The notes beneath the pieces are model-generated. The model ran no database searches. It was given only the letters and a program-made list of their open reading frames with translations, and was not told the DNA's origin. Position numbers and translations under genes: made by a program. This document shows positions 52,288-64,000 of a stretch of 64,000 nt of DNA, in pieces. Source of the stretch: Telopea speciosissima (Eukaryota; Streptophyta; Magnoliopsida; Proteales; Proteaceae); assembly GCF_018873765.1 (NCBI RefSeq), contig NC_057925.1:18177568-18241567 (forward strand). The letters run 5' to 3'. Each line of letters begins with the position of its first letter. Position 1 is the stretch's first letter.

Positions 52288-55227
52288 TGATGCAGCCCTG
52301 CAATATGAAGCCCAGGTTACTATCCATTTCGAGCAAACCATTGTCATAAGGAGATCGACTAGGATAATCGATAATAAGGCCAAGAAGAACCGAGAACACC
52401 TGGCCAAGGTTAAAGGTCCAGCACACCTGGCCAAGGTTAAGGGTCCAATCCCTTTGATTGATCCACCTACCATTCTTGGTTGATTGACAATCAATCAAGA
52501 ATCTCTTCCATTTTGGTAGCACCATAATTTGGGAGGATTTAACTTAAAGAAGGGTGATTTTATCTTTGCAAATAAGGAAGTCAATTGGAGGAGATCCACA
52601 TGCCCAAAGAAGAAAGCCAAAACTATGGAAAGGAATAAGCCAAGCCTTCCCCGATTTGGAGCTCCCCTTGATTGGTTCTTAATATGGAAGCCCACATGGA
52701 CACCACTCAAGTTGGAAAGCTTATCAAATGAGATTTGCTCATGATTTATTCCTTGCTCCATTAAGGAAAGGTTATTGGCAATTGAAACCACACATGGCAG
52801 CCACAAATGGACAATATCTTGGCCACAATTTTGCCAGTCCTTGTGATTGCATCTAATTGCTTTTATTTATGTTGCTTTTATTATTGTTAATAAAATCTTA
52901 GGATATTTTCATTTTTATTTTAATAGCAGTATTGTGTCAAGGATCCCATTAGTTAAGGGTTACCTTGATTAGGCTTATTATCTCTACAAAATCTCAACCA
53001 TAGGATCAATAGCAATAGGGTTTGAGATTTAGAGTTTTATTTTCTATTTAATGTAGCTTGTTGGGACAATGAAGATAGTGATTATTGGAATGAAATTTGT
53101 GACCTAAGTCTCTGGAGCTCAAGAGAGTTTCCCCCTTGCAATTTATTATGCTTGTTCGATTGATCAACTCCATGACGAATTAAAGCGTTCTCAATTGTCC
53201 CGATCCATAGCCACCACGAGGCTGCATTATTTTGTATCAGAGCTCTTAGAGGAGGACGAGAGATGGAAATGACACCAAGGCGACGAGGAGGTCATACCGT
53301 CCCTGTTGAGGATATCAATGCAAGAAACAAACTTTTGCGCATTCAGCAAGAACTTCAGCAAGAACTTGTTGAACTTCGCCTCAAGAATGAACGTTTTAGG
53401 AAAGCTTCACAACGTCCGAGTCCGAATGAGGAGACGTCTGCTGCTTACTCTTCATCTTCAAAGAGTCGAAAATCTGTTCGAGTGAGGAGTTCTCATCGAC
53501 ACAGATCCCTCGAATGGACTCCACCAATATGGGATATGAGCTTCAACAACAATGAACCAAAAATTACTAGTTCGGCTTTCCAAGTCAACATTGAAGGTGA
53601 TTGATTTGTTACCCAGGTTAATTTGAGAGAATCTCCTAAGTTTGACGAGTACCAGGATGAGTATGTCGACAAGCATGGCAGTTTTGAAAGCCTTGAATCT
53701 AATTATGTTTTAGAAGCATAACATGGTGAGCCAGCATCATTAAATGTAAGTGATTGTTTTGCTTGCAACAAAACAGTCCCAACAACCACCGATCTTCCCG
53801 TCGAGGAGATCACTTCTCAAGTCTTTGATTTGGTTCCATCATGCATATCAGTTTCTGTTTCTGAAGACTTCTTGTGAAGGAATTGATGAACATGGTACTA
53901 TATCAAGATCCATATTTGGAGCCGTTACAAGTGCGTCACTTTCTTTATTTCTTCGAAGATGATGTAGGAGAGAAGATGAATGGAGACACATTTTAGTGGA
54001 TCGACATTGCCAAGTATGATGATCCATATTTGGTTGATATTTCTTTTTCGTCTCTATTTCACTTTGTTCAAAGTATAAGCATCGTCAACAAGCTATATTT
54101 GAATGCCTCATTTATTTGAGCCGTGAACACAATTATTATCATCATCAAATCTGAAGTTGAGTTACAAATTCTATTTTATTCAATTAGAGATATCATCAAT
54201 GGATTTATTTGGTTTCCATTCGACCCTGGTGGATGGCGAGCATCATTGATCGGACCAAGAGTTCGAGGATGAACTCTTTTTCAACCTGGAGGGAATGATG
54301 TAGCCCTACAATATGAAGCCCAGGTTACTAGCCATGCCAACCATACCATTGCCATAAGGAGATCGGCCAGGATAGCCCATAATAAGGCCAAGAAGAACCG
54401 AGCACACCTGGCCAAGGTTAAAGATCCAGCACACCTGGCCGAGGTTAAGGTTCCAATCCCTTTAATTGATGCACCTACCATTCTTGGTTGACTGTCAATC
54501 AATCAAGAATCTCTTCCATTTTGGTAGCACCATAATTTGGGAGGATTTAATTTAAAGAAGGGTGATCCTATCTTTGCAAATAAGGAAGTCAATTGGAGGA
54601 GATCCACATGCCCGAAGAAGAAAGCCAAAACTGTGGAAAGGATTCAGCCAAGCCTTCCCTGATTTGGAGCTCCCCTTGATTGGTTCTTAATATGGAAAAC
54701 CCACATAGACACCACTCAAGTTGGAAAGCTTATCAAATGAGATTTGCACATGATTTATTCCTTGCTCCATTAAGGAAACGTTATTGGCAATTGAAACCAC
54801 ACATGGCAGCTACAAATGGACAATATCTTGGCCACGATTTTGGCAGTCCTTGTGATTGCATCTAATTGCTTTTATTTAGGTTGCTTTTATTATTGTTAAT
54901 AAAATCTTAGGATAGTTTCCTTTTTATTTTAATAGCAACATTGTGTCAAGGATCCCATTAGTTAAGGGTTACCTTGATTAGGCTTATTATCTCTACAAAA
55001 TCTCAGCCGTAGGATCAATAACAAAGGGGTTTGAGATTTAGACTTTTCTTTTGCTTGTTGGGATAATGAAGGTAGTGATTATTGGAATGAAATTTGAGAC
55101 CTAAGTCTCTGGAGCTCAAGAGAGTTTCCCCCCTACAATTGTGTTGTGCTTGTTCGATTGATCAACTCCATGACGAATTAAAGCGTTCTCGATTCTCCCG
55201 ATCCATAGCCGCCACGAGGCTGCATTA
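52288..55227 (+). mobile_element. Non-autonomous gypsy-type LTR element nested in the Ogre-like protease
   Basis: LTRs 52288-53229 (942 bp) and 54296-55227 (932 bp), beginning TGATG(C/T)AGCCCT and ending GGCTGCATTA. The target duplication ATGTG is perfect (52283-52287, 55228-55232). After the left LTR comes TTTTGTATCAGAGCTC, an iMet-like primer site. Before the right LTR comes TTTTTCAACCTGGAGGGAA, a polypurine tract in a context typical of Tekay-like elements. The 1.07-kb interior has only a small gag-like ORF and no pol. Confidence 0.92.
53263..53604 (+). CDS. Small ORF of the non-autonomous element
   Basis: 113 codons from ATG 53263, just after the primer site: MEMTPRRRGGHTVPVEDINA, then a Gln/Glu/Arg-rich probable coiled coil and a Ser/Arg-rich tail. 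It sits where gag would start. The same frame stays mostly open beyond the stop at 53602 (to about 53880) with a few stops, suggesting a once longer protein. No recognised domain. Confidence 0.5.
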   Translation: MEMTPRRRGGHTVPVEDINARNKLLRIQQELQQELVELRLKNERFRKASQRPSPNEETSAAYSSSSKSRKSVRVRSSHRHRSLEWTPPIWDMSFNNNEPKITSSAFQVNIEGD

Positions 55228-55239
55228 ATGTGGCACAAA

Positions 55240-55700
55240 CTGTGTCGAACTTGAAGCCGACTAACTAGGATTCTGGTTCCTTGCTAGCCTCTACATTGGC
55301 AAGCAAGCTTATCACTTCAGGATCGGCCAGAATGGTAACGACCTTATCGTTGACTATAAACTTGAGCTTCTAGCGGAGAAAAGATGGTACTGCCCCGACT
55401 GCATGAAGCCATGGCCTTCCAAGGAGCATGTTGAAAGATGAAGGAATGTTGATGATTTGGAACTCGACTTGAAATTTGGTTAGTCCCATGATAATTTTGG
55501 TGTTTAGAATTCCAATGACATTCCTTCGAGTATTGTCATAGGCTCTCATTCCTTGTGTAGAGGGTTGTAGCTTTGATGGGTCAATCCCTATATGTTGGAT
55601 AGTTCGTAGTGGGTAGACATTCAAGGCTGAGCCATTGTCCAATAAGACTTGAGGGATTCGACTTTAGTTGCAATCAATGGTGATATAGAGTGCCTTTGTA
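55240..55700 (-). pseudogene. Aspartic protease region, Ogre-like element
   Basis: MDNGSALNVYPLRTIQHIGI carries the DNGS-type active site of Ogre/Tat proteases. Next come MRAYDNTRRNVIGILN and NMLLGRPWLHAVGAVPS, the LLGRPW loop. The nested element is inserted downstream, at 55227/52288. The frame upstream is broken near 55665. Confidence 0.8.
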
Positions 55701-56889
55701 TGGTTTGTTCCTTCAAGTGGAAGATCCTTATTGGAGAACATGACGGCTTTGATCGCATAAAGAGCTCCTACTATGTTAGCTAATTGAGCTGGTTTAGTTT
55801 CAATTGGTACATGTACGCTAGCCAATGCTTTTAGGACTGCCTCTCTATGGGTCTGAGAACCGGTTAATAATCCCCAGATTGAGATATTGGCTTGAGTTTT
55901 CTTGAGTTATTTCAGAACCTCATTTTCTGGTTCAATGATAGCATGATCCTGATTCTGGTTTTGGTTCTTTGCCAATTCAGCTGGGTTGTCAACATTAAGT
56001 TGGGTTGGCTTGAAATTCTTCCCACTCCTAGTGTTGGAAAACTGTTACATTCTTCATCATATGGGAAACAAAGCTTGGAATCAAACTAGGCTAGGAGGTG
56101 GTCGACTTCCTGATCAGACTCATCCGATTCCCCATCACTTATGATGATCATGTTAATTTCGGGTTCATCGGTAGTCGGGGTGAGTTCTTGAAGCTTATCA
56201 CATAATGCCCATACCATGGCTTCAATTGTTCAGATTTCCTCATCTAATTCTTTGAGGTGATCGAAGACCTCGTCTTCATGGCAAGGAAAGGGTAGGCTAG
56301 TTTGCCGCCTCGAGCTCAGGCTGAGTCCTCTAGACACATTTCTACGAATGTACGTTTGGACCCTTAGACTAGTTCATTGATGGCTGTGAATTGATCTCAG
56401 ATACTATTCCAAAGGTCGGTGTGCCAATCCCATAGCCTCCAATTGCACTCATCCATCTTTCGGTTGACATTGCCGAGTTCTTCCATCCGTTCCTTTTAGG
56501 TCACAATAATGTTCCGACTCTCTTGAATAAACTCTTCATTTTGATCCCAGCATTCTCTAAAGAATGTTTACATGCCTTGCCGGTGATTGTCCATTTCCCT
56601 AGTATGCGCTCAAATGAAATGGGCCAGATTCTTGAGTTCTTGAGCCATCCCTGGTAAGGACCTTATGTCTTTAACTCGCACGTATTGCCAATACGCTCTT
56701 CGACTATGGTGTCCAAACGGGTGTGGGCTTCTTGCAACATGGGCCCTAAGAGACGAGTTGGCCTGTTTTATGATGTGATAAGTCCTTTGTAAGATGGTGT
56801 CCAAATTCTCATCCTGCTCCTAACGATCATGATCAAGTGCTATAATTGCATGCCTCAAATGTTGGACGATTGTGGCAAGCCCGTCCCTT

Positions 56890-58510
56890 CTTGGCTATGA
56901 TCATGTGACTAGTCATCTTCATTCGGGCCGTTGGGAAAACTCTGAGGTGGGTGGTAGAATTGCTCGTTAGTAGTCACATCAACCCAATAGCCCTCTTGGC
57001 CCTCTTTGTTTAGACATCTTTCAGGTATCGAATCTCTGGGGATCTCCTCCTCTTGGTGGGAAAGTTCTTCATCGAATTCTTGAGAATCTTCATCATTGTC
57101 AACCCCTATGTTTATCATGAGAACATAGTTAAGTAAAGCTTCTGTCAGAACGAGTGCAGTTAAGGCTTGGATCAATTCTTCGGTCCATTCTGTGACGGCA
57201 GGATCAGGTTGATTCTCGACCGGTGTGATCAAGGCTTATAAATTAATGGGCCGGTCCTCCTCTTCAAGATTGTTAATGGACTTAGAATTTCCATCATCCT
57301 GCGAAAGGGGGTTGTTTTGAATATTGGGTTGATTTGATTGAACCGTAAATTTCCCTTCATCAAGCAGGTCTTGGACTGCATGTTTCAGTTGGTAACACTC
57401 ATTAGTAGAATGCCCATTTTGTTGATGGTAGTCACAGAAAAGGTTAGGCTTGTACCATTTTGGTAATGGGTTCGATAAGTTAGCTGGCTAAATCTTGGTT
57501 AGGAGTCCCTTTTGAATCAACTTCATGAGGACTAGGCTCAATGGCATGCCTACATCTGTAAATTATCTTCTATGTCGGTACGCCCCTACCCTTAGGGCGT
57601 TGTTCTCAATCACAAGTGGAGCCTCCATGGTCGGCACTACCATATTTACCTCAGTATTCTTATTTGGGAAAGTCTTCTTACCAGCCCCAGTTCATTGATT
57701 GTTCAAAGTCACACCTTGTTTAGGGTTCCCTTGGATTGATTCAGGAGGGTTTAAGGCGTCTTCAACTTGCTGGCCTGCTTCGAACAAGGCCTCAAAAGTA
57801 GTCAAGGGTTGAACAAACAGATGAGTCTTGTAGGACATTTGGAGATTCTTGATGATCATCTTAACTTATTCCTTCTCTGTGGGCCGGTCCCCATCAATGC
57901 AGCCTTGGACCTGAGCCTCATCAAATATTGGGTGAACCCCTCATTAGCCTCTTGTTTGGTAGTCTCCAAATCTCAACAGACCATCTCAATGTCGTACGAG
58001 TATTGGTTCTTAAAGGCTTTCACCATGTCATCACAAGTGTGGGTTTGGGACAAGTCCAAGGACATGAGCCATCTCAAAGCGGGCCCAGTCAGAGACATTT
58101 GGAACGCTTGGCCCATCTATTGTTCAGAAAATTTTTGGATCCTCATTTGGCCGACATATACCCTAAGGTGGGATTGTGGGTCTCCAGTTCCATCTAATTT
58201 CTTGGATTTTCACTTCAAACCCTCGGGTAATCATGATTTAGGGAAGAAACAGAGTCCCTCAGAGTCTATCATTTGGTCTTCCACCCCTTTCATGCTCTTC
58301 ATGGCATGCTCTAGTTTCTCGACCTTTTGTTTCAAGAGTCGGGTTTTGACCGAGTCCATAGTAGGTTGTAAATCTAGAAGTAATGACCTTATGTTCTAAG
58401 TCCAATTTGGGGTTTTGTGAGGAACCTTCGTGAAGTCGAGTGTGACTTGGGTTTGGACTGGTCGGAGCAGGGATACTTGTTGATAGCTTGGCTATTAGGC
58501 CCACCAACTA
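56890..58510 (-). pseudogene. Gag of the Ogre-like element
   Basis: Read through frame changes: FQMSLTGPALRWLMSLDLSQ and CDDMVKAFKNQYSYDIEM belong to the gag core (about 57990-58110). A zinc-knuckle-like CDYHQQNGHSTNECYQLKHA lies near 57370-57440, followed by an acidic stretch (VDNDEDSQEFDEELSHQEEE) ending at 56909. Many stops. There is no separate ORF1 upstream, unlike some legume Ogre elements. Confidence 0.7.
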
Positions 58511-58749
58511 TTGCATTTGGGTCTTGAGTTCCTCAATATCAGCTCGGACGGCTTTGTCAAGCATTTTTGGTTCGAGAGGATTTGAAACGCGAATTAGTCT
58601 TCTTCTGACTCTGGTCCAACTAATTGTAGAACCGGTATCTTGCCGTCTCAAAGTAATAGTTCCTAATAAAAGTAGGGTCACGATTAGACCAAAAGGCAGG
58701 TTGGGAAAGAACTAGTCCTACGACGAACCTCGTACTCCTAATATGTCAC

Positions 58750-59415
58750 CCGAAGGAAAGTGCAATATGCAAGATGATGCGCAAACAAGTTCACAACAAG
58801 CACGCCAATCCCAAACAAGGGTTAGTAAGTGTGGGCGCTAAGTTGATCAAGTTCTGAGTTGGCCCGAATGTCAAAGGCTGCAATATCGTGAAGCAAACCC
58901 AAGACAAGATCAAGGTTGATCAGGCTGGTTAAGAACAAGTTCAACAAAGTGTCGTTCGGTTCTCACACAATATTACAGTTAGTGTGTCATGTCCTAAGCG
59001 GTAGGCTCTAGATCCCTACATGATGCATGCTGGTTTAGAGGATAATATGATCGAAAAAGGGTTCCTTTAGCAAGGTGCTCCTGTATACCTCTCACCATTC
59101 CTACGAGTAAGATGATTAAGCAGTACGGTGGTGCAAGCCTGTTTAATATACCAAACGGTACGGTGCTAAGAGTTGTAGTTTCACCAAGAGTAAGCCGTGT
59201 GTGTACATACCGGGCCTAGGGTTACACTACGAGGTGTAAATAATGGGGTTAAACCATGAGGTGTTGGCATGACCAATGGTGTGTGATAGTGTATGCATTA
59301 GCACATAAAAGTTAGCATCCAAAATCATACAATAAAAAAAAAAGTATATTATAACAATGCAACATATATGCCAAGCACATCAAAAGTCTGACTTATTTTA
59401 CACAAGTAAAAGTTC
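58750..59415. other. 5' untranslated region of the Ogre-like element
   Basis: Non-coding sequence between the primer site and gag. No repeat array or additional ORF was recognised. Confidence 0.5.
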
Positions 59416-59433
59416 TCCCCAGTGGAGTCGCCA
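59416..59433 (-). promoter_or_regulatory. Primer binding site, tRNA-Arg type
   Basis: The minus strand reads TGGCGACTCCACTGGGGA, one base after the 5' LTR. It differs by a single base from the complement of the plant tRNA-Arg 3' end. A tRNA-Arg primer is a known trait of Ogre elements. Confidence 0.85.
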
Positions 59434-59434
59434 C

Positions 59435-61305
59435 TGTGAGGACAATGACGGCATGGCGGGGGATTGCCTTGTGTCCTCCACCTCATCCCTCTTTAGTGAG
59501 AAGAGAGGTGAATTGAATGTTTGGAGTCGCCACCTAGAGGAGGGTTTAAGACCCAAGATTGTAATATAATGACTCTCATAAATGCCCCTTTGGGGACAAA
59601 TGGTCCGTTGGTCTGGGTACGGGTCAAGTTACGGTCTGGGAAAGGTATTAGGCACTCTAGTCTACCCAGTAAAGCCGGTCTTTCTATTACTTGGCTAGGC
59701 AGTGGTATACCAAGCTTTCAAGAACAATGCAAAGTCAAGGAAACGTAAAGAAGTAAAACACTGGGAAGAGTTAGATAAACATACTCAGAGGTTTGGCTGT
59801 AAAATAAAGGTCAGTATACTAGAATGTAAAAAGAAGCAAAGGACTCGCATCCTAATGAACCTAAGCATGGCAGACACTAATCTAAGCATGAAGAGAGGAT
59901 GAACATGAGGAAGAAGGGAAAAGATCGATGCATGTATGCAAGGGGGACAACATGAGCATAGGGTAAAGCATAGGAGACAAGTGTGCATGGCATGACGAGA
60001 AACTACAAATATATAGATGAATCCTATATTATAAGGGATGGGGATCATGGAAGACATGCATGCAAATCAATCAAAGAACATGTTACAATAATGGAAAAAA
60101 GGGAAAAGCTGTGATCGCCATCGAGAGCGATAAGATCACAGCCCCTCAGGAGATGCAAAACAAAACTAAGCAATTAAGAAACAAAATCAACAAATTAAAG
60201 GAGGAAGAGTTCCTACCTCGTAGCGAAGAATCAAAAGAAAGGTATGGAGGTTCCCTTATTGTAACTCAGGAGATCGTACGTCGAGCAAGTATCACTGCTT
60301 GTGGTGGCTTCTCTTGTCTCTTGTACTAGAGTGCTTAGTAGTCAAGCCAAGATTACCTGATTGGTGTTTCCTAGTCTTGATGTGGGGGGTTTCAATGGTG
60401 GATTGTGGTGTTTAAGTGTTGGAGAGACAATGGACTAAGGCTAAGTCAAGGCCAAAGGCTAGAGACTTAAAAACACTTGAGAGGGGGAGCAAGCAAAGTG
60501 CATATGGCCAACTCCAGCTTATGAAAGGGGCTATGTCAAGGCTATGTAACCCTCCTCAACATGAGAGGGGGTATATTTATAGATGTAGAGAGGTGTATGC
60601 ACTCCCAAATTCATGTAGGTATGGTTGGGTTTATCTGGATCGTTCAAAGGAGGTGCCTTTGCATCGACGGTGGGTGTAAAGTCAAGGTAAGGACCAATGG
60701 ATGAGAGGCAAGTGGTTAGTTGCCTTTGGGGGTGTTTCTTGGGGCCTAAGGGAGCCAAGATTGAGATCCAAAGTGCCAAAAATAGTCTAGGACGTGAAAG
60801 GAATCGTAATCAAAGATAATTATAGAAGGTTTGGGCTTCTCAGATTAGCAGTTATTTGACAGTGAAAGTGCTCGAGTGGACATCAAGGTGGGGTATGGTC
60901 GACATCGAGTGGCTATCGATGAACAAGACTCAACATCGAGGGAAATGGATTGGGTGTCGAGTACCATTGACTGAATGTCAAAGTGAGATAGATAGTAAAA
61001 GTGCATTGTTCGACAGTGAAATGAAATGGCTCGATGTTGATGGCAGGTGGGTTTTAGCGTCGACGGCCATGCTTGAGTGGTTTGGGCCAGGCTTTTAGGT
61101 TGGGCTAGGCTGGTTCCAAGGGGCCTAGATCAGGGCTAGCCTTTCCAGGGGTACTTGGAGGGCTTGAAGCCTCTGGTTTGGGCTCTGAGAAGGGAAATCG
61201 GTAATCGATAAATGGGTAGTGCACACTGACGCTTCTAGGCCTTGGAGGGTGCTCATCATCATTAAGGAAAACCTCCGGGGGAAAAGACAGAATGAGGCAT
61301 CTACA
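59435..61305 (-). repeat. 5' LTR of the Ogre-like element
   Basis: 1871 bp. In both LTRs a TATTTATAGATGTAGAG block (60575 here) reads CTATAAATA on the element strand, a plausible TATA box. It is internally shorter than its partner by small indels. Confidence 0.88.
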
Positions 61306-61310
61306 ATGAG

Positions 61311-62892
61311 ATCCACTAAGCCCAACGAGGGGAAGGGGAAACAAGCATACACATATAGTCTATGAAATTTGACAATATCAACCTAACAACAGATATTAAG
61401 TCCAATAATGGGTCTCAGTACTACTACGACATAGTAGGCAGCATCTCTACGCCTCGAGATGTCAAATCCTAGTCGTGAATAGAAGCTACCAGTAAAACAT
61501 CTGGTAACCTCTAAGATAACCCCATACTAACGCCCATTTAGCCAGCAATGAATCGGCCAGACTTTTCCTCCTTTCTGAAAGAAATCAACATCGTACTTGG
61601 GAGGATGGTGAACGGCCGATCTCATCTACTCCACCTCCAAAACTTTGGACTATCCAACACCTCAACCCCTGTTGGCAAGGTTTGTAGTATTGTGGGTACA
61701 TGATATCCTAGCCATGCTTCTAATATGATGTTATGCAAGGGAAGTCATGATGAATACCATTCCAAACCTTTCCTTGCAGTGCCATGTTCACTTCCATCAT
61801 ACAAGCATGATATAATAAAGAACGCAATATATGCAACATACACATAATTACATGAATGTATACAAATCAATAATATATTTATAATGCATGCATCAAGGAA
61901 GAGAATCATGATGCATGGCACATGTACATTCATAAGTGCAACATATTCATAAGCACTCAAAAAAAGAAGACAGAATCCCACTAACCTGTCAAAAGACGGT
62001 AAGAATCCCGAAACCATAACCCGTAAGTAGCTACAAAGTTAGGCCTTACCGTACGTCTTATCTCTACCTAATACATGTGGTGGTAATGTAAGTTAGGTGC
62101 TTGAACCATTAGATTAGGAGTTCCCCACTTAAAGGGAAAACAGAGACACTAGTAAGACTCTGAATGATGCCCTCCGGATGATGGAGATAATCCGGTGGGG
62201 ATTGTCCGGAGGGTGTTCCAGAATACAGGTTTGAGCTCGGATTTGAGCTTTGACCTAAAATTCACTTCACTAAAGGTCCAATTAGCTTGGTTAAGCTTAG
62301 GGATTTTATTCCTACAATGATCCTAAGCATATTAAGCCTAGTTCATCCATTGATTTCTTGGTTTAAACCCAATTGATGGATCAAGATCAAAATTGAAGGT
62401 TTAAGGTCCCAAATGGGTTGAAACTCATGGATCAAGGTCATGGCTGTTGTTGGGATGATTTTTGGTGCTGTGTAAGTGCAAGATGAGCTGAGAATCAATA
62501 GATCATCATGCTTGCACCCACTACTCCATGAACCAACAAAGAACAGCCCCAAATAAAGAGAGAGAAAGGCTGAGGGAGAGCTACTTACCAAGCACAAGCA
62601 AGAACCGGGAGGAGCTAAGCTTGGACAGGATTCCTTCCTCTCCTCTTCTCCTTCTCCTTCTCCTTCTCCTTCTCCTATCTTTCTTCTCCTCTTTTGCTCC
62701 TACGTTTGGGCTTGAGAAAAGAAGGAATGAGCTAAGGAGCTCATGTCTATTTATAGACAAAAGCCTCACTGAGACCCATTTGGTTTGCCCCTCATAAGAA
62801 AAAATCATATTAATAGCCTGGACGAGGTAGCCCGGCATATCAACTGGAGTCCAAATTACACCCACATGTAGATGAGGGTACGAGGGTCTTCA
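61311..62892 (-). mobile_element. Tekay-like LTR, right portion
   Basis: Continues the LTR broken at 38064. It contains CTAACCTGTCAAAAGACGG and a minus-strand TATA box (GTCTATAAATAGACA near 62745) and ends at GGGTCTTCA. Joined to the left portion, the LTR would be about 2 kb. No matching target duplication was seen outside the two ends, so a full element or later rearrangement remains possible. Confidence 0.5.
62636..62692. repeat. (CTTCTC)n microsatellite
   Basis: Imperfect hexamer/trinucleotide pyrimidine run, TCTCCTTCTCCTTCTCC and onward. The long Arg-rich minus-strand frame over it is an artefact. Confidence 0.9.
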
Positions 62893-62896
62893 TGGA

Positions 62897-64000
62897 TGAT
62901 GAGCACATTTATGTGTGAAATCTTAGGGCCATAAAACATGCATTTTTATACTTAGAACGGAGCTACTCGAGGTTTTTGTTTGTGTTTTCAGGATTTAGGT
63001 GAATTCTTGTGAAAATGGAGCAAATGATGCTAAGGAGCCATTTTTAAGCTGTTTGGTGGTGTTTGGCAGTAGCCAGAAGCGCCCAAGAGTCGGGAAAATC
63101 AAGTTTGGATTGAGCACTGAAAGAATCACGCTAATCAGTCAAATTTGAAAGTAATTACAGTGGGCCATTTAGCATAATTTTGAGGTCTTAATAGTATGGA
63201 TGTGTAGACCATCGAGTCAGCTTTGCAACAGTTCAAAAGGCACTTGATTCCGAGTTGAAACGAAGAAGTTACGGCCGATTCTGTAACAACGCGCGAAAAT
63301 GGCATATAGGGGTTTATTTGTATTTATCAAAAATTGGCCGGGGACAAAGTAAAGCGGAAGTTCGGATTCTAGGGGTTTTAGTGGAATAATCAAAAGTTAT
63401 CTTTCCTGTAGCCGAAAGATTCCATTCGGAAGGCTCTGGAGCAGTCCAACTTCAACTTGGGATATCTTGGGCTCTTGAACTCCAAATTGAACGAAATTTG
63501 GGTCTATTTTGGATGATTTTTAAGGAATACAATAATGAGGCCTATATAAGCATCCCATGCTCCACGTTTTTTGGAAGGACAGAATGGGTATTGTATTATT
63601 TGTTGAGTGGAAGCCTAGTCATCACTTTCTCTCTCCTCCAACTTTTCAAGGGCACTTTTGGAATTTTACTATAGATAGATTTCTTTTGAAAAATATTCTC
63701 TCATCCATGGAAGGTTGAAAAGTCAAAGATGCCTTGATCTCATTGCTTGGAGAAGACACCTACAAAGAAAAGGAAGCACAAGTTTAGAATTAGAAAGTTA
63801 CTTTTTGAAAAAAAAAAGGTTTATGTAGCTAGGATTTTTGTCTCTCTTAGTTTCTATTTTTCTCTTTTTTCTTGGGATTCAAGTAATGTAAAGAACGAAG
63901 GAGAAGATAAGAGAATTCTCTTCTCTTAGGGAATATTTCTCCTACCTCTTCTCTCTTCCCTCTTCTCCTCTTCCCCCTATAAATACCCCTTGCCCTTTGG
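62897..64000. mobile_element. LTR of the 42671-44401 family, cut by the window edge
   Basis: Begins TGATGAGCACATTTATGTGT and follows the solo LTR closely, including AAGCGCCCA(G/A)(A/G)AGTCG and CCTATAAATACCCCTTGCCC at the window end. One extra segment of about 35 bases lies near 63030. The remaining 3' part lies outside, so whether it is solo or part of a full element is unknown. Confidence 0.85.

Larger units (their letters stand above)
38065..61305 (-). mobile_element. Ogre-like giant Ty3/gypsy element, 23.2 kb
   Basis: LTRs of 1916 and 1871 bp, a tRNA-Arg primer site, a gag with zinc knuckle, protease with a G-patch-like segment, reverse transcriptase, two RNase H domains and integrase on the minus strand, plus two antisense accessory modules near the 3' LTR. 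Flanks GTGAG (38060-38064) and ATGAG (61306-61310) match at four of five bases. A hand comparison of 330 bp gives about 10% LTR divergence. The large size is intrinsic plus 4.7 kb of later insertions (42671-44401 and 52288-55227). All coding regions are broken. Confidence 0.88.

Noticed and set aside
57767..58399. 210-codon plus-strand ORF
   Set aside because: Antiparallel shadow of the decayed gag core, which is recognisable on the minus strand.
62581..62865. Arg-rich minus-strand ORF
   Set aside because: Product of the CTTCTC microsatellite read in reverse.

Overview
This window is nuclear DNA from a flowering plant. The evidence is GT-AG introns in the classic plant 13-exon beta-glucosidase layout, a DETOXIFICATION-type MATE transporter gene, AT-rich spacers packed with MITEs and hairpins, and nested Ty3/gypsy retrotransposons of the Tat group, including an Ogre-like giant primed by tRNA-Arg. 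The species cannot be fixed from the sequence. A eudicot or early-diverging angiosperm is likeliest.

Layout. 1-6.4 kb is repeat-rich DNA: an LTR remnant, a 47-bp tandem array, a copia-type LTR with its primer binding site, and a large hairpin. At 6,522-12,509 (+) lies an intact GH1 beta-glucosidase gene; I could place all 13 exons with consistent phases (539 aa). At 12.5-15.4 kb is an intergenic stretch with a 63-bp minisatellite, a hairpin and a second copy of a sequence from just upstream of the GH1 gene. At 15,424-31,971 (-) lies a complete six-exon MATE transporter gene (508 aa), convergent with GH1. Its third intron is about 12 kb because an 11.15-kb Tat-type retrotransposon (16,218-27,368, 5-bp target duplication AAGCT) sits in it in the same orientation. 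A probable solo LTR lies less than 100 bp away.

32-37 kb is gene-free and dominated by inverted repeats, including a 2.9-kb hairpin with further hairpins inside. At 37.0-37.6 kb is the 5' part of a dead GT34 glycosyltransferase gene. It is cut off by a Tekay-like LTR, which is itself split by a 23.2-kb Ogre-like element (38,065-61,305). That element was invaded by a 1.7-kb solo LTR (TSD AGTTC) and a 2.9-kb non-autonomous LTR element (TSD ATGTG). The window ends inside a second member of the solo-LTR family.

The most interesting signal is that both Tat-group elements carry an accessory gene on the opposite strand from gag-pol, between integrase and the 3' LTR. In the 11-kb element it looks like a stand-alone gene: TATA box, at least two GT-AG introns and a coiled-coil C-terminus (putative gypsy-type transposase-28 family). 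In the Ogre-like element there are two successive modules. The first has a clear plant mobile domain of the MAIN/MAIL type; the second is a distant relative or a DUF7745-type protein. Both elements are decayed, mostly by stops of the kind that cytosine deamination produces. The two host genes look intact.
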